From positions 32,084 through 96,083 of the forward strand of contig JAFWSX010000006.1 in the NCBI GenBank assembly GCA_017519185.1: a DNA stretch of 64,000 bases. Direction: 5' to 3'. Below the pieces are notes generated by a model. It made no database searches. It was not told the origin of the DNA and was given only the letters and a program-made list of their open reading frames with translations. Below, piece by piece: positions 24,349 through 35,370 of the stretch; the first letter of the stretch is position 1, and the number at the start of each line of letters is the position of its first letter. The position numbers and the translations under genes were made by a program. The DNA is from Bacteroidales bacterium (GTDB lineage: Bacteria > Bacteroidota > Bacteroidia > Bacteroidales > UBA932).

Positions 24349-26631
24349 TTATTTTGCAGCCTTTGACGCTTTTGCGATTATTTCCCTGCAGGCGGCTTCG
24401 TCGAGCGATTCCGGGCTGGTGCCTTTGGGAATCTTGTAGTTGTTCTTACCCTGCTTGATGTAGGGGCCGAAGCGTCCGTTGAGAACCTCGATGTCACCGA
24501 AAGTGGCGATGTGCTTCTTGCTCTCTTTCTGCCTGTGGTCCTCGATGAGGGCGACGGCTTCCTCCTCGGTGATGAGCATAGGGTCATAAGTCTTGCCGAG
24601 AGATACGAATTCGGAACCGACTTTGATGTAGGGACCGAAGCGGCCGATTGAAGCGGTCACGGGCTGGCCCTGGTATGTGCCGACAGTGCGGGGCAGTTCA
24701 AAAAGCTTCGCGGCTTCCTCGACGGTGATGTTCTCGATCAGCTGGCCCTTCTTGAGACTTGCAAAATGCTTGTCAGGGTCATCGTTTTCGCCTTTCTGGA
24801 CCAGCGGTCCGAAGCGGCCCATACGTGCGATGAGCACCTTGCCGCTCGCCGGGTCGACACCGATACGGCGTTCTGCGTGGGTATGGGTCCTGTCGTTCAG
24901 TTTCTCCTCGACAGTGTTGTGGAAGTCAGTATAGAAATCACTTATCACTTCGTTCCAGACCCTCTTGCCGTTTGCGATGTCATCGAAATCCTGCTCGACC
25001 TGGGCGGTGAAGCCATAGTCCATTATGGCCTGGAAGTTTTCATCCAGATAGTCGGTGACCACTATGCCTATGTTCTCGGCGAACAGTTTCCCCTTCTCCT
25101 TGCCGACAGTTTCAGTCTTCGTCTGGGTGGTGATGCTGTCTCCCTTGAGAGCGTGTATGGTATAGCTGCGGGTTTCACCCTTGCTGTCGCCTTTTGCCAC
25201 GTAACCGCGTTTCATTATGGTCGAGATGGTCGGGGCATATGTAGAAGGGCGGCCGATGCCGAGTTCCTCGAGTTTCTTGACGAGACTGGCCTCGGTGTAG
25301 CGTGAAGGACGCAGGGTGAAGCGCTCAATGGCGTCGATCTCCTTGCGTTCCATCTTCTGTCCTTCGGAGATTGAAGGCATAAGGGTCAGTTCCTCTACAG
25401 TCTCCTCGTCGTCGGTGCTTTCGATGTAGACCTTCAGGAATCCGTCGAAGACAACCTTTTCCGCCTCTGCGACGAAAGGTTCCCTGACACCTGCGGCAGT
25501 GATGTCGACGACGGTCTTTTCGAGGACTGCATCGGCCATCTGGCTTGCGATGGTGCGTTTCCAGATAAGATTGTAGAGCTTCTTCTCGTTGGCAGTGCCG
25601 TCTATAGTGACGTTCTGGATATATGTGGGACGGATGGCCTCGTGTGCTTCCTGAGCTCCCTTGGTGCGGGTCTTGTACTTTCGCGGCTTCGAATACTGCT
25701 CGCCGTATTCACTGACGATGAATGCCTTTGCGCTGTTGATGGCCAGCGACGAAAGGTTGACGGAGTCGGTACGCATATAGGTGATGAGACCGGCTTCATA
25801 GAGCCTCTGCGCGATCGTCATCGTCTGGCTTACTGAGAAACCGAGCTTGCGGGACGCCTCCTGCTGCAGGAGCGAGGTGGTGAAGGGTGCCGCCGGAGTG
25901 CGGACGAGGTTTTTCTTTTCGATGGAAGAAACGTGGAACTGTGCATCCTTGCAGCTCTCGAGGAAGGCAACGGCTTCTTTTTCGCTGTTGAACTTCTTGT
26001 CGACCTGCCCCTTGATCTTGTTTTTCAGACCGTCCGGAACGAAAGTTCCTTCAACCTTGAAGAACGAAGAAGACTTGAACGCAGCGATTTCCCTTTCCTT
26101 GTCGACTATAAGTCTAACGGCAACTGACTGCACACGTCCGGCAGAAAGCTTGGGCTGAACCTTTTTCCAAAGTATGGGGGAGAGTTCGAAACCTACGAGA
26201 CGGTCAAGTATGCGGCGGGCCTGCTGTGCATTGACAAGGTTCATATCGATGCCGCGCGGGTTGTCGATGGCTTCGAGAATGGCATTCTTGGTGATCTCGT
26301 GGAACGCGATGCGCCTTGTCTTGGCGTCATCCAGGCCCAGAGTCTCGAAAAGATGCCAGGCAATGGCTTCTCCTTCGCGGTCTTCATCGGATGCGAGCCA
26401 TACCATAGATGCACCTGCGGCATCCTTTTTGAGTTCTGTCACGAGCTTGCGCTTGTCAGCAGAGATTTCGTAGTGCGGTGCGAATCCGTGCTCGGTGTCC
26501 ACGCCCAGTTTCTTCTTCGAAAGGTCGCGGATGTGTCCGAAACTTGATTTGACAGTGTAACCTTTGCCGAGGAATTTCTCGATGGTTTTGGCTTTGGCCG
26601 GTGACTCTACTATGACGAGATTCTCTCCCAT
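24349..26631 (-). CDS. topA: DNA topoisomerase I
   Basis: 760-residue type IA topoisomerase that relaxes negative supercoils. The TOPRIM domain has E9 (VIVESPAKA) and the D-x-D-x-E triad at 82-86 (SDEDREGEA). The active-site tyrosine is Y285 in GLITYMRTDS. The zinc fingers of the E. coli enzyme are absent; instead, from about residue 590 there are several non-cysteine C-terminal repeats (RMGRFGPLVQKG, SIGRFGPYIKVG, LNGRFGPYIKQG), the form common in Bacteroidota. Promoter elements lie at 26655-26687. It is divergent from the PBP1A gene. Confidence 0.97.
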   Translation of the reverse strand: MGENLVIVESPAKAKTIEKFLGKGYTVKSSFGHIRDLSKKKLGVDTEHGFAPHYEISADKRKLVTELKKDAAGASMVWLASDEDREGEAIAWHLFETLGLDDAKTRRIAFHEITKNAILEAIDNPRGIDMNLVNAQQARRILDRLVGFELSPILWKKVQPKLSAGRVQSVAVRLIVDKEREIAAFKSSSFFKVEGTFVPDGLKNKIKGQVDKKFNSEKEAVAFLESCKDAQFHVSSIEKKNLVRTPAAPFTTSLLQQEASRKLGFSVSQTMTIAQRLYEAGLITYMRTDSVNLSSLAINSAKAFIVSEYGEQYSKPRKYKTRTKGAQEAHEAIRPTYIQNVTIDGTANEKKLYNLIWKRTIASQMADAVLEKTVVDITAAGVREPFVAEAEKVVFDGFLKVYIESTDDEETVEELTLMPSISEGQKMERKEIDAIERFTLRPSRYTEASLVKKLEELGIGRPSTYAPTISTIMKRGYVAKGDSKGETRSYTIHALKGDSITTQTKTETVGKEKGKLFAENIGIVVTDYLDENFQAIMDYGFTAQVEQDFDDIANGKRVWNEVISDFYTDFHNTVEEKLNDRTHTHAERRIGVDPASGKVLIARMGRFGPLVQKGENDDPDKHFASLKKGQLIENITVEEAAKLFELPRTVGTYQGQPVTASIGRFGPYIKVGSEFVSLGKTYDPMLITEEEAVALIEDHRQKESKKHIATFGDIEVLNGRFGPYIKQGKNNYKIPKGTSPESLDEAACREIIAKASKAAK

Positions 26632-26654
26632 GATAACGATTTTTTAAGGAGGGG

Positions 26655-26687
26655 CAAAGTAAAGTATAAATAGAGGTATAATCCAAA
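26655..26687 (-). promoter_or_regulatory. Promoter of topA
   Basis: Minus-strand TTTG (26684-26687), 21 bases, then TTACTTTG (26655-26662), which differs from TAnnTTTG at one position. The box is 23 bases before the ATG at 26631. Confidence 0.5.
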
Positions 26688-26696
26688 TTTAATTGC

Positions 26697-26704
26697 TAAA
26701 TTCG
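26697..26704 (+). promoter_or_regulatory. Possible -7 box of the PBP1A gene
   Basis: Plus-strand TAAATTCG, one mismatch to TAnnTTTG, 20 bases before the ATG at 26725. No -33 element is seen. Confidence 0.35.
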
Positions 26705-26724
26705 CGTTTCAAAGTATTTCTGCA

Positions 26725-29079
26725 ATGAAGCTAGAGACCAAGAAAAAAATAGTCAAATACTGGTGGATACTGCTGACGGCACCGTTCATTCTGGTGCTTC
26801 TCTGCCTACTTTTCGTGGCAGCGTTCGCAGATCTCCCGTCATTTGAGGAACTGGAAGATCCAAAGAGCAACCTCGCCACCCAGCTCATCAGCAGCGACGG
26901 GGAGGTGTTCAATACATATCACATTGAAAACCGTTCATACGTCACTTTCGACGAGCTGCCCAAGACGCTCGTGGAAGCTGCCATTGCCACTGAGGATGCT
27001 CGTTTCCGCAAGCATTCCGGCATCGACTTCCGCGCCCTTGGCCGTGTGGCGGTCAAGACGTTCATGATGCGCAACTCCAGCCAGGGAGGAGGCAGTACCA
27101 TTACCCAGCAACTGGCTAAAACCCTTTTCCCCCGCGAGGTCTCCGATTCCCGTTTCCCCGGAGCCAAGTATCTAAAGCTGCTGAAGAACAAACTCAAGGA
27201 GTGGATAACTGCTGTCAAGCTGGAGCGCAACTACACCAAGGATGAAATCATAACTATGTATCTGAACGCTGTCTTTTTCGGCAGCGAAGCATATGGCATC
27301 AACACAGCAGCCCGCACTTACTTCGACAAGAAGACTCCGGATCTGCTGCTGGAAGAGAGCGCCTGCCTTGTGGGCATCGTCAACAAGCCGACAAGGTACA
27401 ATCCTGCCGTCAACCCGGAGCAGTCTCTCGAGCGCCGCAACCACGTGCTCAAGCAGATGCAGAAATACGGTTATATCAGCAAGGCAGTATGCGATTCAGT
27501 CAGCGCACTTCCCATAGTCCTTTCCTATCAGAGGCAGGACCACAATGCCGGCATCGGCTCGTACTTCAGGGATATGCTGCGCAAGACTATGAACGCCACT
27601 AAACCCAAGCGTTCCGACTACACCCAGGTCGAGGACTACCGCAGGGATTCCACCAGATGGGTCGAGGATCCTCTCTATGGCTGGCTCAACAAGAACACCA
27701 AGCCTGACGGCAGCAAGTACAACCTCGACAAAGACGGTCTGCGCATCTACACCACGATCGACTCGCGTATGCAGAAATATGCTGAAGAAGCCATCAGGGA
27801 ACACCTTGGCGGAGACCTTCAGCCACTGTTCTTCAATGAGCTCAAAGGCAAGAGGAACCGTCCCTTCTCAAACAGCGTAGACCAGGGCACCATCGACCGC
27901 GTGATGCAGCAGGGCCGCCGCTGGAGCGACCGCTACACAAGCATGAAGAAGGCAGGAGTCTCTGACAGCGAGATTATGAAGTCTTTCGACGTTCCGACAG
28001 AGATGCGCATCTTCTCCTGGGACAAGAAAGGCTATGTGGACACCGTGATGACTCCCAACGATTCCATCAAATACTACAAGTCCTTCCTGAGGGCTGCCTT
28101 CGTCGCAGTGGAGCCCAATACCGGCAAGGTGAAGGCTTATGTAGGCGGTCCGGACTACCGATATTTCAAATATGACAACGCAGGGCAGGGATACCGCCAG
28201 GTCGGTTCCACCATCAAGCCCTTCCTCTATACACTTGCTATGCAGGAGGGTTACACCCCCTGCAACAAGGTCGTGAACATCCCTTATAGCTTCGTGCTTG
28301 GCGACGGTTCCGTGTGGACGCCCAAGAGTACCGACAAGAGTTCATATATCGGCAATACTGTTACTCTCAAATGGGGCCTTACCCACAGTTCGAACAACAT
28401 CTCAGCCTATCTGATGAAGCAGTTCGGCCCCGAGGCTATGGTGGGTATGTGCCGCAAGCTCGGCATCAGCAGCTATATGGATCCCGTTTACTCACTTTGT
28501 GTGGGCAGTTGCGATATGTCGGTGATGGAGATGGTGTCTGCCTATAATACCTATCCGTCAAGGGGAGTGTTCATCAATTCATATTTCGTGGAGCGCATAG
28601 AGGACAACTCCGGCAACCTGCTGGCCAACTTCTCGACCCGCAAGCGCGAGGCCATAAGTGACCCTACGGCCTATCTGATGGTCAATCTGATGCAAGGCGT
28701 CGTCAATGAGGGTACTGCCAGCCGTCTCCGCTGGAAATATGGTATAGAAGGTGCTGCCGGCAAGACCGGAACCACCAATGACCAGAGCGACGGATGGTTC
28801 ATCGGATACATACCGAAACTTACCGCCGGTGTATGGGTGGGAGCCGAGGACCGTCAGGTCCATTTCGAAAGCCTTGCCTATGGTGGCGGTTCATATATGG
28901 CCCTGCCGATCTGGGGCCTTTTCATGCAGAAGGTCATTGCCGACAAGAGCATCGGCATCCGCAACGGCGAGAGTTTCGTTCCTCCGGTAGGATGGAATAT
29001 GAGTCTTGCCTGCACGGGAGGCGACGACGACCTGTCATCAGGCGGAACAACGGAGGCAGAGGACGATTTCTTCAATTAA
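26725..29079 (+). CDS. Bifunctional penicillin-binding protein 1A
   Basis: 784-residue class A PBP with glycosyltransferase and transpeptidase domains. It has one N-terminal membrane helix (about 12-35). The GT51 domain has catalytic E90 in AIATEDARFRKHSGID, the GGSTITQQLAK motif at 122-132, and ERNYTKDEIITMYLN. Transpeptidase motifs are SxxK at 495-498 (STIK), SxN at 555-557 (SSN) and KTG at 680-682. The tail is short and acidic. It heads a plus-strand run with ddl 21 bases downstream, linking cell-wall polymerisation and precursor synthesis. The symbol mrcA or ponA would be plausible, but the paralogue is not certain. Confidence 0.95.
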   Translation: MKLETKKKIVKYWWILLTAPFILVLLCLLFVAAFADLPSFEELEDPKSNLATQLISSDGEVFNTYHIENRSYVTFDELPKTLVEAAIATEDARFRKHSGIDFRALGRVAVKTFMMRNSSQGGGSTITQQLAKTLFPREVSDSRFPGAKYLKLLKNKLKEWITAVKLERNYTKDEIITMYLNAVFFGSEAYGINTAARTYFDKKTPDLLLEESACLVGIVNKPTRYNPAVNPEQSLERRNHVLKQMQKYGYISKAVCDSVSALPIVLSYQRQDHNAGIGSYFRDMLRKTMNATKPKRSDYTQVEDYRRDSTRWVEDPLYGWLNKNTKPDGSKYNLDKDGLRIYTTIDSRMQKYAEEAIREHLGGDLQPLFFNELKGKRNRPFSNSVDQGTIDRVMQQGRRWSDRYTSMKKAGVSDSEIMKSFDVPTEMRIFSWDKKGYVDTVMTPNDSIKYYKSFLRAAFVAVEPNTGKVKAYVGGPDYRYFKYDNAGQGYRQVGSTIKPFLYTLAMQEGYTPCNKVVNIPYSFVLGDGSVWTPKSTDKSSYIGNTVTLKWGLTHSSNNISAYLMKQFGPEAMVGMCRKLGISSYMDPVYSLCVGSCDMSVMEMVSAYNTYPSRGVFINSYFVERIEDNSGNLLANFSTRKREAISDPTAYLMVNLMQGVVNEGTASRLRWKYGIEGAAGKTGTTNDQSDGWFIGYIPKLTAGVWVGAEDRQVHFESLAYGGGSYMALPIWGLFMQKVIADKSIGIRNGESFVPPVGWNMSLACTGGDDDLSSGGTTEAEDDFFN

Positions 29080-29100
29080 GAGAGCCCGAGGGCTTAAATC

Positions 29101-30081
29101 ATGAAAAAGAAAGTAGCAGTTATTTACGGAGGTACATCTTCCGAAAGGGAAATATCAATATTGAGCGGCAGATACGCCGCATCTTCGATAGACAGAAACA
29201 GATACGAGGTTTACGAGGTCCTTTTCAACGCTGACAGCTGGCTCCTGGTGGAGTGGGAGAGTGAGGACAGCGACAGGATGAAAGTGCTCGGCACGGTTGA
29301 CAAAGGCAGTTTCTCGTGCAACGGCATCAAGTTCGACATCGCGTGCATTATGATTCACGGAATCCCAGGCGAGAACGGCTTGCTGCAGGGCTATTTCGAG
29401 ATGATGGGAGTCCCTGTGACAACTTGTTCATCTTTTGTATGCACCGTTGCGTTCAACAAGTATTCCTGCAAGACCTTCCTTCGGGACACAGGAGTGAAGA
29501 TGGCGGATGATGTTTTCCTGCACAGAGGTGAGCCTTATGACGTAGATGCAATCGTCAAAAAACTGTCCCTCCCCGTGTTTGTCAAGCCCTCCGACGGCGG
29601 CAGCAGTTTCGGTGTCACCAAGGTCAAGAAGGCATCCGATATGCCTGCGGCAATCGATGCTGCTTTTATGGAGGGTGACACTTTGCTTATAGAGAAAGCC
29701 ATTGCAGGACGTGAAGTCACCCAGGCCGCCTATACCTCAAAGGGCAAGGTGGTTGTCCTTCCCGTCACGGAGATCATCACCGAAAACGAATATTTCGACT
29801 ACGAAGCGAAATATCTTGGCAAGAGCGACGAAGTGTGCCCTGCAGCCATAACTGCGGAGCAGAAGGCCGACATCAGCTACTGGACCGAAAGGATCTACCG
29901 GCATCTTGGCTGCACCGGACTTGTGAGGATGGATTACATAATGGCAGAAGACGGAGTGTATTTCCTCGAGATAAACGCCACTCCCGGAATGACAAAAATG
30001 AGCCTTGTGCCCAAAATGGTCAGGGTGGCAAGGATAGATATAAGAGATTTCTTCACTGAACTCATAGAAAGCGCAAGATAA
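29101..30081 (+). CDS. ddl: D-alanine--D-alanine ligase
   Basis: ATP-grasp ligase that makes the D-Ala-D-Ala dipeptide of the peptidoglycan stem; 326 residues. The N-terminal block VAVIYGGTSSEREISILSG contains the substrate-binding glutamate. FVKPSDGGSSFGVTKV is the ATP-grasp lysine loop, and EINATPGMTKMSLVPKM holds the metal-binding glutamate-asparagine pair and the serine-methionine end typical of D-Ala enzymes. A tyrosine or phenylalanine test for D-Ala versus D-lactate specificity was not made. It lies between PBP1A and prmC; prmC begins four bases after its stop. Confidence 0.95.
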   Translation: MKKKVAVIYGGTSSEREISILSGRYAASSIDRNRYEVYEVLFNADSWLLVEWESEDSDRMKVLGTVDKGSFSCNGIKFDIACIMIHGIPGENGLLQGYFEMMGVPVTTCSSFVCTVAFNKYSCKTFLRDTGVKMADDVFLHRGEPYDVDAIVKKLSLPVFVKPSDGGSSFGVTKVKKASDMPAAIDAAFMEGDTLLIEKAIAGREVTQAAYTSKGKVVVLPVTEIITENEYFDYEAKYLGKSDEVCPAAITAEQKADISYWTERIYRHLGCTGLVRMDYIMAEDGVYFLEINATPGMTKMSLVPKMVRVARIDIRDFFTELIESAR

Positions 30082-30085
30082 TACG

Positions 30086-30937
30086 ATGACTGTCGGCAGT
30101 TATATCGCTGTTCTTGCTGAAAAGCTGCAAACTCTCTATCCCGGGAGGGAGGCTAAGGCCATTGCTGAAACAGTAGTCTGCCACGTCCTTTCCATCGAGA
30201 GATACAAATGCCTGAGCGAACCTGACAGGGCAATTGCTCCCGAACAGCTTGAGACGCTGCAGGCTATGGCTGCGGAACTGCTTGATGCCAGGCCCCTGCA
30301 GTATGTGCTCGGCAGTTGTATGTTTGCCGGCATCCGCATCCGCGTGAAGGAAGGTGTACTGATACCCCGTCCGGAGACGGAGCAGATGTTCTCCCTGGCA
30401 GCGGAAGATGCCGAAGCCATAATGGACGTCAGCGAGGATGACAATTTCAACGTGCTTGACATATGCACTGGTTCAGGCTGTCTGGCCTACGCTTTCGCAT
30501 CTGAATTTCCGGATGCACAGGTGTACGGCTGCGACATAAGCACCGATGCCCTGGCTGTCGCCTGCAAACAGAGGGTGAAATGCATCAGGCCGGTGTTTTT
30601 CGTGGCGGACGTACTACAGTCTCCGCCTGCTGGTCTGCCGAAGTTCGACGTGATTGTGAGCAATCCGCCCTATGTGAAGGAAAGCGAGAAGGCTGCGATG
30701 CGCGACAATGTGCTCAGATGGGAGCCGGAACTTGCCCTGTTCGTACCTGACGATGACCCTCTGCTGTTCTATAGGGCGCTTGCACAATGGGAAAAGGCTC
30801 TGCTGAAACCGCGTGGTGTGATGTGGATGGAGGTCAACGAGGCTCTGGCTCACGAAACAGCAGCTCTCTTTGACGGAGCTGAGGTACTTAAGGATTTCAA
30901 CGACAAGGACAGATTTGTTAGGGTAAGGAGAGGATAG
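30086..30937 (+). CDS. prmC: Release factor glutamine methyltransferase PrmC
   Basis: SAM-dependent enzyme that N5-methylates the glutamine of the GGQ motif in class 1 peptide release factors. The 283-residue product has an N-terminal helical domain for release-factor binding (about 1-85), the linker VLIPRPETE (91-99), SAM motif VLDICTGSGCLA (123-134) and the catalytic NPPY at 193-196. It is placed four bases after ddl and two bases before radA, so the three are probably one transcript. Confidence 0.95.
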   Translation: MTVGSYIAVLAEKLQTLYPGREAKAIAETVVCHVLSIERYKCLSEPDRAIAPEQLETLQAMAAELLDARPLQYVLGSCMFAGIRIRVKEGVLIPRPETEQMFSLAAEDAEAIMDVSEDDNFNVLDICTGSGCLAYAFASEFPDAQVYGCDISTDALAVACKQRVKCIRPVFFVADVLQSPPAGLPKFDVIVSNPPYVKESEKAAMRDNVLRWEPELALFVPDDDPLLFYRALAQWEKALLKPRGVMWMEVNEALAHETAALFDGAEVLKDFNDKDRFVRVRRG

Positions 30938-30939
30938 AT

Positions 30940-32325
<1,386 letters not shown>

Positions 32326-32335
32326 AAGCCCCTGG

Positions 32336-33343
32336 TTACTTGCGGATACCCATTACTTTCCGGATCTGCTTCTTGGCTTCCCTCCAGCGGGGAATGTCGA
32401 GTTTACTGCCGATTATTTCCACGACTTTCGAAGATATGATGGAGCCTACTTTTCCGCAGATGTCAAGAGGCATTCCGAGGGAATGGGCATAGAGGAAACC
32501 TGCAGCAAAGAGATCACCGGCACCGGTGGCATCCCTTGCCACAGCCTTTCTCGGCCTGATCTTGTGGAATTCGTTTCCGGACCGCACCATAGAGCCTTTG
32601 GCACCCACCTTGACTATTGCGATGTCGCACATCCTTGCGATGTCGGCGATTGCCTTGACGGGTTCCTTGCCCGTAAAGGCCCGGGCCTCCATTTCATTTG
32701 CAAAGACAATGTCCACATAGTTCTCCACTATGTCGTGAAGGAAAGCGTTGTTGGACTCTACTATATTGTAGCTGGCCAGATCGACCGAAATAATCATCTT
32801 TTTCTCGCGCCCTATCTCCACAGCCCTGCGGAATAGTCTCTGGTTCTGCACGAGATAGCCTTCCAGATGAAGATAGTCGTAGCCGTTGAAATCGTCGGGA
32901 TTGAGGTCTTCGGGCTCCAGCTCGAGAGCAGCTCCGAGATAGGTCGCGAATGTACGTTCGTAATTGGGCTCGGTAATAATGACTATTGCGCGGCCGCTGG
33001 GCGCCTTTCCCCTGAGCAGCATCGAGTCGATACCGTCCTGGCGCTGGTCGGATTTATAGAGGGAACCAATGTCGTCCTTGCCCACCTTGCCGATGAAGCC
33101 GGCCTTCATCCCGAAAACGGCAGCGGCAGAAATAGTGTTGGCCGCACTGCCACCTGCAACATACTTGATGCCCATATCTTTTATAGCATCCCAAATCTTG
33201 TTGCCGGCCTCAGCGTCAACGTGCTGCATGCTGCCCTTGGGAAGGTTGAACTGTTGGAGGATGGAGTCGTCCGGCAAGAGGGCCAGGATGTCGGTGAGGG
33301 CGTTGCCTATTCCGAGGATAGATTTTACGCTTTTTGGATTCAT
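32336..33343 (-). CDS. PfkB family sugar or nucleoside kinase
   Basis: 335-residue ribokinase-fold kinase. An N-terminal GIGNALTDIL block and the GGSAANT substrate motif (64-70) precede the C-terminal signature DATGAGDLFAAGF at 271-283 with catalytic base D277. The closest resemblance is to the adenosine-kinase-like branch that is widespread and single-copy in Bacteroidales, but the substrate is unproven. Its promoter box lies 14 bases from that of the divergent membrane protein gene. Confidence 0.88.
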   Translation of the reverse strand: MNPKSVKSILGIGNALTDILALLPDDSILQQFNLPKGSMQHVDAEAGNKIWDAIKDMGIKYVAGGSAANTISAAAVFGMKAGFIGKVGKDDIGSLYKSDQRQDGIDSMLLRGKAPSGRAIVIITEPNYERTFATYLGAALELEPEDLNPDDFNGYDYLHLEGYLVQNQRLFRRAVEIGREKKMIISVDLASYNIVESNNAFLHDIVENYVDIVFANEMEARAFTGKEPVKAIADIARMCDIAIVKVGAKGSMVRSGNEFHKIRPRKAVARDATGAGDLFAAGFLYAHSLGMPLDICGKVGSIISSKVVEIIGSKLDIPRWREAKKQIRKVMGIRK

Positions 33344-33374
33344 CGCTTGGTGGTGTGCGGAGTGTGCTTTTCTA

Positions 33375-33382
33375 CAAAGTTA
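33375..33382 (-). promoter_or_regulatory. -7 promoter box of the PfkB kinase gene
   Basis: Minus-strand TAACTTTG, perfect to TAnnTTTG, 31 bases before the ATG at 33343. Confidence 0.55.
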
Positions 33383-33395
33383 GTAAATAAATGAC

Positions 33396-33403
33396 TACCT
33401 TTG
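33396..33403 (+). promoter_or_regulatory. -7 promoter box of the YbhN-like gene
   Basis: Plus-strand TACCTTTG, perfect to TAnnTTTG, 22 bases before the ATG at 33426. An upstream in-frame TTG at 33408 would begin at the likely transcription start and is rejected. Confidence 0.55.
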
Positions 33404-33425
33404 CAGGTTGTATGCAGATGGCAGT

Positions 33426-34430
33426 ATGAATCCAAAGATCAAAAGCATCCTGAAGTATGTTTCAGTGTCAGTCCTGACACTGTTCCTGCTATATCTTGCC
33501 TTTAGGGGCATGGACTGGAACTCATTTGTCGAAGGCCTCCGCAGCTGCAACTACTGGTGGATTTTCGCTGCTATGGCAGCAGGAGTCCTGGGAACTGTCC
33601 TGCGCGGACTCAGATGGCGTCTGCTGCTGCTCCCCATCGACAGTAAGGTGCGAAGGGTCGACTGCTGCAATGCATACGCTGTCTGCTACCTGTCGAACAT
33701 TGCCGTCCTGCGCAGCGGAGAGCTGGTGCGTTGCGGTATGATCGCCGACAGCAGCAAGGTTCCTTTCAAGGACAGCCTCGGAAGTGTGATGGTGGAACGC
33801 GCGTGGGACATACTGGTATCAGCCCTGATGCTTGTGGCAATGTTCTTCCTGACTCCATTCGGAGGCTTTATGGTAGAGCACATCTGGAATCCTTTTGTGG
33901 CATCTTTCTCGACTAAGACTTTATTTATGGTCATCGCCCTGGTAGTACTGCTGGTGCTTGCCATCCTGCCGGTTGTCCGCTATATGGAGAGGATCCGCCG
34001 CAGCCGCATCGGTGGCAAAGTAATCGATTTCATAAAGGGAATGATCAACGGCGTCAAAGCAGCATTCAAGATGAAACACGGATTTCTGTTCGTGTTCTAT
34101 ACCATTCTGGTGCAATTGCTTTACTGGCTTGAAGTCGTGTTCGTGATCCACGCCTTCCCGGCCGTATCCCACCTGACAGGCATGGATGCGCTGTTCATTA
34201 TGATGCTTGGTCTTGTCGGTTGGGCAATTCCCGTCCAGGGTGGCTTCGGCGCCTACCACGTAATCGTGTCGATGGCGCTTGTCCCCATCTACGGCATTGA
34301 CCAGCAGACAGCCCTCGTGTTCGCCACCATTTCCCACGAAGCCCAGATAGTGCAGATGATTTTGGTCGGCCTTGCAGCCCTTGCATTCTCAGTCTACCTC
34401 AGAAACAGAAGACAAAATATAAAACGATAG
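33426..34430 (+). CDS. YbhN/UPF0104-type lysylphosphatidylglycerol synthase transmembrane-domain protein
   Basis: 334-residue inner-membrane protein with about eight hydrophobic segments, belonging to the group that shares the flippase-like membrane domain of MprF but lacks the catalytic domain. Typical features are the early LRGLRWRLLL segment, the NIAVLRSGELVRCGMI block after a cytoplasmic loop, and the late glycine-rich GLVGWAIPVQGGFGAYHVIV. The start is ATG 33426 (MNPKIKSILKY). It ends two bases before a nucleotidyltransferase gene. The transported lipid or substrate is unknown. Confidence 0.85.
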   Translation: MNPKIKSILKYVSVSVLTLFLLYLAFRGMDWNSFVEGLRSCNYWWIFAAMAAGVLGTVLRGLRWRLLLLPIDSKVRRVDCCNAYAVCYLSNIAVLRSGELVRCGMIADSSKVPFKDSLGSVMVERAWDILVSALMLVAMFFLTPFGGFMVEHIWNPFVASFSTKTLFMVIALVVLLVLAILPVVRYMERIRRSRIGGKVIDFIKGMINGVKAAFKMKHGFLFVFYTILVQLLYWLEVVFVIHAFPAVSHLTGMDALFIMMLGLVGWAIPVQGGFGAYHVIVSMALVPIYGIDQQTALVFATISHEAQIVQMILVGLAALAFSVYLRNRRQNIKR

Positions 34431-34432
34431 AT

Positions 34433-35341
34433 ATGAAACCTACATTATTGATACTGGCAGCAGGTATGGGCTCACGATATGGCTCCCTGAAGCAGATGGA
34501 CGGCCTCGGCCCCAATGGCGAAGCAATCATTGACTACTCTATTTTCGATGCGATACGCGCCGGCTTCGGCAAAGTGGTCTTCGTGATCCGCCACTCTTTC
34601 GCCGATACATTCAAGGAACATTTCCGCGCAGAAAAGTTCGGTGATGACGTGAAGTTCGAATTTGTATATCAGGAACTCGACTGCCTCCCCGAAGGATATA
34701 CGGTTCCGGAAGGACGCCAGAAACCCTGGGGAACCAACCACGCCGTGATGATGGCTGCCGGCGTCATCAACGAGCCTTTCGCCGTCATCAATTCGGATGA
34801 CTTCTATGGCCGCTCAAGTTATGAGACTATGGCCGCATACCTGAATTCTGTGGAGGGCACCGAAGGCAAATATGCAATGGTGGGCTATCATCTGGAAAAC
34901 ACCCTCTCCGACTTCGGAACAGTGTCACGCGGCATCTGCGGCGTCGACAAGGACAACAACCTGACCACAGTCACCGAGCGCACGGCGATTGCCCGCAGCG
35001 GTGGACTCGTATATTACATAGATGGAGATGAAAAGCACGAACTCAATCCCAAGAGCTATGTGTCGATGAACTTCTGGGGTTTCACTCCGGACTACTTCAA
35101 GCACTCCGAGCGCATCTTCAAGCAGTTCCTCGACGAGAACAGGGATAACCTGAAGGCAGAATATTTCATCCCTTATATCGCTGACAAGCTGATACTCGAA
35201 AACATTGCTTCAATCCGTGTTCTTGAGTGCGATGCAAAATGGTTCGGCGTTACCTACAAGGAAGACCGCCCGTTCACGGTCGAGAAAATCAATGCGCTGA
35301 TCGCCGCAGGAGAATATCCCGAGAAAATATGGCGCTCATAG
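34433..35341 (+). CDS. Sugar-nucleotidyltransferase-like protein
   Basis: 302 residues with a Rossmann-like nucleotidyltransferase fold. The nucleotide-binding loop LILAAGMGSRYGSLKQMDGL is at 5-24; the metal-binding aspartates fall in AVINSDDFYG near 119-125. The length and the S-R-Y-G-S-L-K-Q variant differ from GalU or RfbA and recall a Bacteroidota family annotated only as nucleotidyltransferase. The transferred nucleotide and sugar are unknown. It is translated two bases after the YbhN-like membrane gene and is followed by a strong terminator, so the pair forms a transcription unit. Confidence 0.82.
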   Translation: MKPTLLILAAGMGSRYGSLKQMDGLGPNGEAIIDYSIFDAIRAGFGKVVFVIRHSFADTFKEHFRAEKFGDDVKFEFVYQELDCLPEGYTVPEGRQKPWGTNHAVMMAAGVINEPFAVINSDDFYGRSSYETMAAYLNSVEGTEGKYAMVGYHLENTLSDFGTVSRGICGVDKDNNLTTVTERTAIARSGGLVYYIDGDEKHELNPKSYVSMNFWGFTPDYFKHSERIFKQFLDENRDNLKAEYFIPYIADKLILENIASIRVLECDAKWFGVTYKEDRPFTVEKINALIAAGEYPEKIWRS

Positions 35342-35370
35342 TCCCGTATCCCTCAAGCATAAGCACATAA

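Noticed and set aside
26645..26660. Shine-Dalgarno-like aaggagggg on the plus strand
   Set aside because: No start codon at a suitable distance; the PBP1A ATG is over 60 bases downstream, and this phylum makes little use of such sites.
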